DNA of 64,000 nt from Enterococcus caccae ATCC BAA-1240. GTDB taxonomy: Bacteria > Bacillota > Bacilli > Lactobacillales > Enterococcaceae. The notes beneath the pieces are model-generated. The model saw only the letters and a list, made by a program, of their open reading frames with translations. It did no database searches and was not told the DNA's origin. The DNA lies in the NCBI RefSeq assembly GCF_000407145.1, contig NZ_KE136473.1, positions 1 to 64,000 on the forward strand. The letters are read 5' to 3'. Below are positions 19,703 through 26,334 of this stretch, one piece after another (position 1 is the stretch's first letter; every line of letters begins with the position of its first letter). Made by a program: the position numbers and the translations under genes.

Positions 19703-20041
19703 ATGAAAAAAATATTCAGATCGATGATCGTCTCCTTTACTTTTGCATTAACGTTGGCAATCGTTTATCCGCTGAATGCTGCGGCTAAAGCAAATGGAGG
19801 AGAAGTTCAAACCAATGGTGTAATTAGCTTTTATGAAGACAGCTCGTCAACAGAATCTTCATCTGTACCAGAACTAACAACAAGTGACTCCAAAGTGGCC
19901 AAACCTGTTGGTCGTTATCCGAGTACAGGTGAGATGGTGAAAACAAGCCTTGTCTTTACAGGGGTTGCTTTAGTGGTAATTGTCTTACTTCTGCTTTTCT
20001 GGAAACGTAAGAAAGAGCACGAAGGGCGGGAAGAACGATGA
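19703..20041 (+). CDS. small sortase-anchored protein with YPSTG motif
   Basis: A 112-residue precursor. Signal peptide about 1-28 (cleavage near 'NAAAKA'). A short mature part of about 45 residues follows, then a sorting signal 'RYPSTGE' (Tyr replacing Leu of LPxTG), a hydrophobic helix and a 'WKRKKEHEGR' tail. The mature N-terminus 'TNGVISFYEDS' resembles the start of the mature WxL proteins encoded next. Such small anchors are typical of WxL loci and presumably tether the complex to peptidoglycan. It overlaps the next gene by 4 bases, indicating translational coupling. Confidence 0.87.
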   Translation: MKKIFRSMIVSFTFALTLAIVYPLNAAAKANGGEVQTNGVISFYEDSSSTESSSVPELTTSDSKVAKPVGRYPSTGEMVKTSLVFTGVALVVIVLLLLFWKRKKEHEGREER

Positions 20042-20847
20042 GAAAAAAATCTAAATTAGTTCCATCATTCATTTTGTCGCTCGCAGTAGCCTTTTTAGTA
20101 GCAGGGTCAGGCCCGTATGCTTATGCTGAAACGGGATCGATTAGTGGTCCTGGAACAATTAAATTTGAGGGAGAGTATCCTCAAAATATTGTTGACCCTG
20201 AAAAACCAGGTGAAATTGTTGATCCTGGTGAATCTCCTAAATTAGAGGGAGATTTAAGAATCGATTTTGTGCCGAAATTCGATTTTTACCAGAATAAAAT
20301 TTCTGATAAAGATGAAGTCTATTACGCCAATGCCCAAAACTTCTTTGGTGCAACGAAACCTAGAGGTAACTTTGTTCAGGTTACTGACTTGAGACAAAAG
20401 CCAACAGGTTGGACTTTACAGCTTAGACAAGAAATGCAATTCACCAACAATGATACGAAACATAAAGAAATCAAAGGCGCAATGCTTTCACTAGATAAAT
20501 CTTGGGTGAATTCTACCAAAAATCTCAGTGAAGCACCACAGTTGTCAAAAGAAATTATCAACATAGACAATGTTGGGGCTTCCTACAATTTAGCTCAAGC
20601 TAGTTCAGGACAGGGCAGTGGAACTTGGACAATTTCTTTTGGGGCATCAGAAGAAAATAACAGTAACCAAAAGAATACATTAGAACCAAGACTGGATAAG
20701 GAAGGACAAGCGGTGCTTGATCCAATCTTTGATCAAAAACCTGTCTATCAAAATAAAGCAATTTCATTATCGATACCAGGAACAACGCTTGTTGATCCTG
20801 TACCGTACACTACGGTGTTAACTTGGATATTAGCCGAGTTGCCATAA
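20038..20847 (+). CDS. WxL domain surface protein
   Basis: A 269-residue secreted protein that is almost entirely one WxL domain. Signal peptide about 1-30 ending 'AYAE'. N-terminal strand 'GPGTIKFEGEYP' and a Pro/Asp-rich linker 'VDPEKPGEIVDPGE'. First motif 'GWTLQL' at about 124 and second 'LTWILAELP' at the C-terminus. These bind the cell wall and, in described loci, partner with DUF916/DUF3324 proteins such as the one at 21787. The start overlaps the previous stop (ATGA). Confidence 0.93.
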   Translation: MRKKSKLVPSFILSLAVAFLVAGSGPYAYAETGSISGPGTIKFEGEYPQNIVDPEKPGEIVDPGESPKLEGDLRIDFVPKFDFYQNKISDKDEVYYANAQNFFGATKPRGNFVQVTDLRQKPTGWTLQLRQEMQFTNNDTKHKEIKGAMLSLDKSWVNSTKNLSEAPQLSKEIINIDNVGASYNLAQASSGQGSGTWTISFGASEENNSNQKNTLEPRLDKEGQAVLDPIFDQKPVYQNKAISLSIPGTTLVDPVPYTTVLTWILAELP

Positions 20848-20849
20848 AT

Positions 20850-20878
20850 AACACACACACAACACACACACAATACTA
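20850..20878 (+). repeat. CA-dinucleotide tracts before a WxL gene
   Basis: Two (ac)n tracts lie directly before the aggagg ribosome site of the next gene, in the 44-base intergenic gap. Slippage here would change the upstream leader length but not the ribosome-site spacing. Confidence 0.6.
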
Positions 20879-20891
20879 GGAGGAAACACAC

Positions 20892-21665
20892 ATGAAAACA
20901 AAAACATTATGTTCAGTAGCATTATTAGCAGTAGTAGGAGCAAGCTTATCTTTACCAGTAGGGGCAAACGCTGAAGCAAAATCACAAGCAGCAAAAGGGA
21001 CAATGACTTTTACTGAAGATAACGATCCTAAAGACGTGGTTGATCCAGAAGATCCAGAAAAACCGATCGTTGATCCAAAAGAACCAATCATCGTTAATCC
21101 AGATCGCGGTTCATTCAGTATTGATGCAGTAACTGAATTAGACTTTGGTACTGATAAAGTTAAAGCTTTTGCAACAAACCCTGAATATTTTGCGGCTGCT
21201 ATTCCAGCGAAAAATGCTGAGGGTGATATCACTCGTGGAAACTTCGTTCAATTTACAGACGTACGTGGTACTGCAAACCATAAATATACGGTGAGTGCAC
21301 AATTAACAAAACAATTTGAAGCTGGTGCAAATGCGGGTACTTTCTTGAAAGGTGCTACAATTGATTATTCAAATGCAGCAATCACTTCTAAAGACCCAGC
21401 AGCTCAATGGCCAGCAACTACAGTTGCAGGATTCCAATTGGCAGCTGATGCAGCTGGAACAGGCGCTGGAGATTCAGTACCAGTATTGGAAAACAAAGAT
21501 GCTTCTAAAGGTATCGGAACTTATACAATCGAATTTGGTCAATATGGTGACGGAACTGCTGATACAACAGCTGAGTCTGTTAAATTAACTGTACCAAATA
21601 CAAATATTTTATTAGCTGATACTTACACAGCTGAAATCACTTGGTCAATTGCTGAAGTATTATAA
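20892..21665 (+). CDS. WxL-type surface protein with degenerate WxL motifs
   Basis: A 257-residue secreted protein. Signal peptide about 1-28 (ending 'ANAEA'). N-terminal strand 'KGTMTFTEDNDP' and the repeat 'VDPEDPEKPIVDPKEP'. The domain body matches the neighbour ('GNFVQFTDVRG'), but the first motif reads 'HKYTVSAQL' with no Trp and the last is 'ITWSIAEVL' (W-x-I). Codon use is more biased (GCA/GGT-rich) than in the previous gene, suggesting high expression. It is followed by a hairpin terminator that may reduce transcription of downstream genes. Confidence 0.9.
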   Translation: MKTKTLCSVALLAVVGASLSLPVGANAEAKSQAAKGTMTFTEDNDPKDVVDPEDPEKPIVDPKEPIIVNPDRGSFSIDAVTELDFGTDKVKAFATNPEYFAAAIPAKNAEGDITRGNFVQFTDVRGTANHKYTVSAQLTKQFEAGANAGTFLKGATIDYSNAAITSKDPAAQWPATTVAGFQLAADAAGTGAGDSVPVLENKDASKGIGTYTIEFGQYGDGTADTTAESVKLTVPNTNILLADTYTAEITWSIAEVL

Positions 21666-21727
21666 TTTAAACTAAGTAATAGGTTGGATTATAAATGATA
21701 CTTTAAGTAGTCATGTTTCAAATGAAT

Positions 21728-21770
21728 GGCGAGACAGAAATTAAGAAGTACTTCTGTCTCTGCCTTTTTT
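21728..21770 (+). terminator. intra-operon terminator
   Basis: Stem ggc-gagacagaa / ttctgtctc-tgcc followed by T6, between the second WxL gene and the DUF916 gene. With the next start 16 bases later, it probably allows partial read-through and sets stoichiometry. Confidence 0.75.
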
Positions 21771-21786
21771 AAAGAGAGGGATATCG

Positions 21787-22857
21787 ATGAAGAAAAAGAA
21801 TCTATTGTTTTTATTAACAACAGTTATTATCGCAGTATTTCTGCCAGTCACAACCTATGCGGAAGACAGCAGTAGCGGCAACGCAACTGGTTTTACATAT
21901 GAATCGATCAAACCGGAAAATCAAAGAGACACAGGGGCAGGTTACTTTGATTTAAGGATGACACCTGGACAAAAACAAACAGTCAAAATTAGAATCAAAA
22001 ATTTAGCTGCAGAAGAAATCGAAGTCTCTGTAAAACTCAATAGTACTAAAACAAATGCTAATGGAGTTGTAGAGTACGGTCCAACGACAATAAAAAAAGA
22101 TAAATCGCTAAAATATGATTTTGAAAAAATAGTCAAAGCACCTGAGACAGTTAAAGTACCAGCAAAAGGTGAACAGGATGTCGACATAGAAATCAATATG
22201 CCAGAAGCTTCATTCGATGGAATGATTGCGGGTGGAATTCAACTACAAAAAGTTGAAAAAGAACAGAAAAATGAACCGAAGAAAACAGGGGTTATCAACA
22301 AATATGCTTATGTCATTGGGATGATCCTTACAGAAACAGATAAAGAAATACTACCAAATTTAGAATTAAACAAAGTTTATGCTGATCTAAATAATTTTAG
22401 AAATACTTTTTTCGTCAACTTCTCTAACGTTGAGGCAGCCTATTTAGAAAATATGACAACACAAGTTCAGATCATGAAAGATGATAGTGATGAAGTATTA
22501 TATGAAACAAAACGTTCAGGTATGAGAATGGCGCCAAATACACTGATCAATTTTCCTGTGAGTATGGAAGGTGACCGGATGATAGCTGGAAATTACCATG
22601 CGAAAATCCTTGTAACAGCAGGGGATAAAAAATGGAACTGGGATGAGAACTTTAAAATCACTGATGAAGAAGCAGATAAGTTTAATAATCAAGATGCTGG
22701 TTTAGAAGATGTTCAAACGTTCAACTGGAAATTAATCGCAGGAATTATTGGTGGCGTCGTTGCCTTAGCAGTAATTATTTTCCTCGTAATCAGAACGATC
22801 AGTAAAAAGAATCAAGCGAAAAAAAAGCTAGCAAGAAAAAAGAAGTCAAGAAAATAA
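21787..22857 (+). CDS. DUF916/DUF3324 membrane-anchored WxL-partner protein
   Basis: A 356-residue membrane-bound surface protein. Signal peptide about 1-25. DUF916 at about 35-150 ('GYFDLRMTPGQKQTVKIRI', 'DGMIAGGIQL'). DUF3324 at about 165-295. A transmembrane helix at about 318-341 and a very basic cytoplasmic tail (KKLARKKKSRK). Proteins of this type (WxLIP) bind peptidoglycan and WxL domains in related systems. Placed directly after the WxL genes, it likely anchors the complex at the membrane side of the wall. Confidence 0.93.
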   Translation: MKKKNLLFLLTTVIIAVFLPVTTYAEDSSSGNATGFTYESIKPENQRDTGAGYFDLRMTPGQKQTVKIRIKNLAAEEIEVSVKLNSTKTNANGVVEYGPTTIKKDKSLKYDFEKIVKAPETVKVPAKGEQDVDIEINMPEASFDGMIAGGIQLQKVEKEQKNEPKKTGVINKYAYVIGMILTETDKEILPNLELNKVYADLNNFRNTFFVNFSNVEAAYLENMTTQVQIMKDDSDEVLYETKRSGMRMAPNTLINFPVSMEGDRMIAGNYHAKILVTAGDKKWNWDENFKITDEEADKFNNQDAGLEDVQTFNWKLIAGIIGGVVALAVIIFLVIRTISKKNQAKKKLARKKKSRK

Positions 22858-22887
22858 CTAAAAAGGAGAAAGTGAGGAGGTAAAGAA

Positions 22888-23550
22888 ATGACGATATTAG
22901 ATTGGTTTTTTATTATTTCTTTGTCTCTAGCCAGTATCGGTTTAGTATTCTCAGGTATTTCTTTTTATCTGATGGCTCAAACGAAAAAGGCTTTAAAGAA
23001 AGTAAAAAGAACAAAAGTCAGTAAGAAAAAACGTAAACAAAAGAAATCTAAAGTCAAAAAGATGATGCAGAAAAGTAAAAAGCAACGTAACTGGGGTATG
23101 GCCTTGGTTATACTCTTTTTATTCTCTGGATTTGCTGCAGGTTATTCTTTGTACTATCAAGCGATGCATTTAAGTCAGAAAGATTCCAAGGCAGTGGTTC
23201 AAGGGTATTATCTAATGGATAATCTAGAAAAGGAACTAAAAACAGCAAAGACAACAGAGAATGATGTGAAATCAGGAAAAAATATCAAGCTACTAGCAGG
23301 ACAGCTATCTAGTTACGGCATTTATAAAGCGACAATCAGAAATAGTGAAACTGGGCAAAAAAAATTGAATAAATACTATAAATCAATGAAAGAGTTAGGT
23401 ATTAATCTGTCCTCTCAACCGAATGATTTCTTTAAAAATGAGACTCTTTTAACTGAGTTTGAAACAGATTTGACTGCAGTGAAGAAAAATCATGAAGAAG
23501 TTGTTCGCTACTTTAATATTAATAAAAATGCGTTGGTAAATAAAAAATAG
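22888..23550 (+). CDS. membrane protein of the WxL locus, function unknown
   Basis: A 220-residue protein not recognised as a named family. N-terminal membrane helix at about 5-28, a Lys-dense cytoplasmic loop at about 31-68, a second helix at about 70-90, and an extracytoplasmic alpha-helical domain of about 130 residues. It starts 30 bases after the DUF916 gene behind aggaggtaaag and 12 bases before the signal-peptidase homologue. The Lys-rich loop parallels the Lys-rich N-terminus of that next protein, so they may interact or share a cytoplasmic partner. Confidence 0.8.
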   Translation: MTILDWFFIISLSLASIGLVFSGISFYLMAQTKKALKKVKRTKVSKKKRKQKKSKVKKMMQKSKKQRNWGMALVILFLFSGFAAGYSLYYQAMHLSQKDSKAVVQGYYLMDNLEKELKTAKTTENDVKSGKNIKLLAGQLSSYGIYKATIRNSETGQKKLNKYYKSMKELGINLSSQPNDFFKNETLLTEFETDLTAVKKNHEEVVRYFNINKNALVNKK

Positions 23551-23562
23551 CCTGGTGATTTT

Positions 23563-24279
23563 ATGAAAAAAACAACTCAGAAAAAAGAGAATAGAGCTGT
23601 TAAGAAGAAGTCAGGGCAAAAAAGACAAGTCAAAGTGTCTCAGAGTGTTTCTAAAAAAATACGGAAGACATCAAAGAATAGTCAACCGAACAAACGAAGA
23701 AGAAAGAAAAAAAATAAGCGAAAAAAAAGATTTAGAAAATTCTACGTTCTTTTTTTGGAAATAGCGTTAACTTTCCTTGTGACGCTGAGTATTTTATATG
23801 TTCTTTCTCTTTTTACATTTGCATGTGCAAGGGTAGAAGGTTATTCGATGAGTGAAACGTTGGATGATGGTGACGTTGTTATGGTCAATAAAATGGCTAA
23901 AAAGAAGCGATTTGATCTTGTTTATCTCAAGGTGCCAAATTCAAAAGATAAGTCTGTGCGTCGAATTATCGGGTGTCCAGGGGATAGTTTATATTATAAA
24001 AATGGACAGCTCTTTATTAATGAACAAGAAAAAGATGAAAGCTTTATTGCGGATTATAAAAGACAATTTGAACAAGATGGAATGATTTATACAGAAGATT
24101 TTACATTAAAAGCATTGGCCGGCACTCCGACTATTCCTAAAGGAAAATACCTTGTTTTAGGAGACAACCGTCCCTACGCCACTGACAGTCGCTACTATAA
24201 ACTTGTGGATGAAAAAGAGATTATTGGAAAAGTGGAAATGAGAGTTTTACCGCTGCATAAGATTCAGAAAGTTAAATAA
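23563..24279 (+). CDS. signal peptidase I homologue lacking the catalytic lysine
   Basis: A 238-residue membrane protein of the S26 family. The first ~60 residues are an unusually long, very basic extension (mostly Lys/Arg). One membrane helix at about 61-86. Box B retains the nucleophile Ser95 in 'VEGYSMSETL'. Box D reads 'SVRRIIGCPGD', so the general-base Lys expected before the Arg is Arg133. Box E 'GDNRPYATDSR' is present. An inactive or altered enzyme is likely; S. pyogenes pilus loci use a catalytically dead homologue (SipA) in assembly. Last gene of the WxL operon; a repeat-type terminator follows. Confidence 0.88.
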   Translation: MKKTTQKKENRAVKKKSGQKRQVKVSQSVSKKIRKTSKNSQPNKRRRKKKNKRKKRFRKFYVLFLEIALTFLVTLSILYVLSLFTFACARVEGYSMSETLDDGDVVMVNKMAKKKRFDLVYLKVPNSKDKSVRRIIGCPGDSLYYKNGQLFINEQEKDESFIADYKRQFEQDGMIYTEDFTLKALAGTPTIPKGKYLVLGDNRPYATDSRYYKLVDEKEIIGKVEMRVLPLHKIQKVK

Positions 24280-24404
24280 ATTATTATGAATATGTGATAA
24301 TGTGGAAAAACTCCTAGCGCTGATAATCAAGTAAGTGCTGTGCAACATAAGCTCGAACCTTACTGTGTTCCAAAGTAATTTCGGCTTATTTCTGTAGGGG
24401 GTGC

Positions 24405-24486
24405 TTCTGCTCCAACCATTTATCTGGATTGCAAGGAGCTGAGATATAACTTGAAGAGTTATGTCTCAGCTCCTTGCGTTTTTTAG
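24405..24486 (+). terminator. terminator-type dispersed repeat, copy B
   Basis: Module 'ttctgctcc..atttatctggatt' followed by a 21-bp stem (24431-24477; gcaaggagctgag ... ctcagctccttgc) with loop-proximal ataactt/agttat, then T6. It ends the WxL operon. Confidence 0.87.
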
Positions 24487-24531
24487 TGAAAAATAAAGTC
24501 AGTTAAAAAGCAAGTTTTTTCTAGCGATATC

Positions 24532-24540
24532 TGTTATAAT
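24532..24540 (+). promoter_or_regulatory. metK extended -10 promoter element
   Basis: TGtTATAAT is an extended -10 box starting the SMK leader. No good -35 is visible. Confidence 0.65.
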
Positions 24541-24545
24541 TGAAA

Positions 24546-24646
24546 CGTTACAAGTTCCCGAAAGGATTTGTCTAGAGCTGTATGAAAGTATAGGTGATAC
24601 TCTCATTGTTTGACAAAGATGCCTTGTAACCGAATATAACTAGGGG
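24546..24646 (+). promoter_or_regulatory. SMK box (SAM-III) riboswitch of metK
   Basis: Helix gttacaag (24547-24554) pairs with cttgtaac (24623-24630). The conserved 'ttcccgaaagga' follows the first arm. The ribosome site 'aggggg' (24642-24647) can pair with the anti-Shine-Dalgarno part of the fold. This is the translational SAM riboswitch known from lactic acid bacteria metK genes: SAM binding sequesters the ribosome site and turns metK off. The linker between the halves forms an extra hairpin (agtata/gatact). Confidence 0.9.
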
Positions 24647-24655
24647 GAATACATT

Positions 24656-25843
24656 ATGACAGAGAGACATTTATTTACATCAGAATCCGTTTCAGAAGGA
24701 CATCCAGACAAGGTTGCCGATCAAGTAAGTGACGCAATACTAGATGCCATTTTAGAACAAGATCCGACAGCCCGAGTAGCATGTGAAACAAGCGTTACAA
24801 CTGGTTTAGTTTTAGTTTTTGGAGAAATATCTACAACAGCTTATGTAGATATTCAAAAAGTCGTTCGCCAAACGCTGAAAGATATTGGCTATACACGTGC
24901 TAAGTATGGTTTTGACGGAGACACTGTTGCTGTTTTAGTTGCAATTGATGAGCAATCACCAGATATTGCACAAGGTGTAGATGATGCGCTGGAAACACGC
25001 GGTGATAAAGATACTAAAGATGATATTGGTGCTGGAGATCAGGGCTTGATGTTTGGTTTTGCGGTTGATGAAACACCAGAATTGATGCCGTTACCGATTT
25101 CTTTAAGTCATAAACTTGTTCGCCGTTTGACGCAACTGCGAAAAGAGGAAAAGCTTCCTTATTTACGTCCAGATGCAAAATCTCAAGTGACTGTAGAATA
25201 CGATGAAAATGGTAAACCACAGCGTGTAGACACCGTCGTGATCAGCACACAACATGATGAAGAAGCAACGTTGGAACAAATTCAAAAAGACGTGAAAGCT
25301 CTCGTCATTGATGAAGTGATTCCAGCCGAATTATTAGATGAAGAAACAAAATACTTTATAAATCCGACAGGTCGATTTGTTATTGGCGGACCGCAAGGCG
25401 ATGCTGGTTTGACTGGACGAAAAATCATCGTCGATACCTACGGCGGTTATGCCCGTCACGGTGGCGGAGCCTTTTCTGGAAAAGATGCGACGAAAGTCGA
25501 TCGCTCTGCAAGTTACGCAGCACGGTATATTGCTAAAAACATTGTTGCAGCTGGCTTAGCTGAAAAAGTTGAAGTTCAACTAGCTTATGCAATTGGCGTA
25601 GCACAACCTGTATCCATTTCAATAAATACTTTTGGAACAAGTGAAGTAGCTGAAAGCAAATTGATTGAAGCGGTTCGTAAAAACTTTGACCTGCGTCCAG
25701 CAGGAATAATAGAAATGCTTGACTTACGCCGTCCAATCTACAAACAAACGGCAGCATATGGTCATTTTGGTCGTACAGACATTGAACTACCTTGGGAGCA
25801 GACTGACAAAGTCGAGGCAATCAAGAAAAGCTTGATGGAGTAA
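24656..25843 (+). CDS. metK: S-adenosylmethionine synthetase
   Basis: A 395-residue cytoplasmic enzyme making SAM from methionine and ATP. Family motifs: N-terminal '[21 protein letters not shown]', ATP-binding '[10 protein letters not shown]' (about 122-131), phosphate-loop '[17 protein letters not shown]' and C-terminal 'GHFGRTD'. Length is standard. Start at 24656 behind the riboswitch-controlled aggggg. It is followed by its own terminator. Regulation is by the SMK box. Confidence 0.98.
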   Translation: MTERHLFTSESVSEGHPDKVADQVSDAILDAILEQDPTARVACETSVTTGLVLVFGEISTTAYVDIQKVVRQTLKDIGYTRAKYGFDGDTVAVLVAIDEQSPDIAQGVDDALETRGDKDTKDDIGAGDQGLMFGFAVDETPELMPLPISLSHKLVRRLTQLRKEEKLPYLRPDAKSQVTVEYDENGKPQRVDTVVISTQHDEEATLEQIQKDVKALVIDEVIPAELLDEETKYFINPTGRFVIGGPQGDAGLTGRKIIVDTYGGYARHGGGAFSGKDATKVDRSASYAARYIAKNIVAAGLAEKVEVQLAYAIGVAQPVSISINTFGTSEVAESKLIEAVRKNFDLRPAGIIEMLDLRRPIYKQTAAYGHFGRTDIELPWEQTDKVEAIKKSLME

Positions 25844-25849
25844 ACGAGG

Positions 25850-25883
25850 CGGCGCTACTAATGAAAATTAGTGGCGCCGTTTT
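25850..25883 (+). terminator. metK terminator
   Basis: Stem cggcgctactaat/attagtggcgccg (one G-U) around gaaa, followed by tttt. Confidence 0.85.
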
Positions 25884-25884
25884 G

Positions 25885-25978
25885 CTGTGAATCACCACGA
25901 CTGGCTTCGCCAGAGTGGATGATTCACAGTACTTGGCGACCAAAGGGAGAGAAGTTACCATACTAGTGAAACACCAAA
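25885..25978 (+). repeat. dispersed hairpin repeat, copy 3
   Basis: Starts directly at the metK terminator. Hairpin: outer arms tgtgaatca/tgattcaca, inner ccac/gtgg and ctggc/gccag, then the constant 'agtacttggcgacc' and 'accatactag' parts. It is the best-paired copy of the family. Confidence 0.85.
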
Positions 25979-26190
25979 CGCTGTAATACAAACTAACCAA
26001 TAGAAGTTAGCAACCAAAGTGCTTGAAAGTACCAAACGCTGTAATCCCAAGTAACAAATAGAAGCTAGCAACCAAAGTGCTTGAAAGTACCAAACGCTGT
26101 AATCCCAAGTAACAAATAGAAGCTAGCAACTAAAGTGCTTATAATCACCAAATGCCATAAACCAAACAACAAATAGAAGCCAACAACTCA
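25973..26190 (+). repeat. 58-bp tandem repeat, about 3.7 units
   Basis: Units begin 'accaaacgctgtaat' at 25973, 26031 and 26089, with a diverged fourth at 26147. The period is exactly 58 bp. Each unit contains 'aatagaagctagcaaccaaagtgctt'-type sequence. No ORF spans it in a credible frame. The array starts inside the end of the dispersed repeat. 26191-26334 is AT-rich with no other feature seen. Confidence 0.9.
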
Positions 26191-26334
26191 CAAATTAGTT
26201 ATGGATTAGGTTACAATAAACCTAAAAACTCTAATAGTAATGCAAAGTCTCACAACAATACCAAATAAACCTCTGTAAAATAATCATAAGTAACTAAACT
26301 ACTAACCTAAAAAATACAAAAAGGATGGAGATAC

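Noticed and set aside
21352-21588. Gln/Leu-rich ORF inside the second WxL gene
   Set aside because: Frame shadow of GCA/CAA-rich codons in a highly biased gene.
25973-26190. Tandem 58-bp array considered as a CRISPR
   Set aside because: Units are contiguous with no unique spacers between short repeats and no cas genes nearby; the same reasoning excludes the 119-bp and 135-bp arrays.
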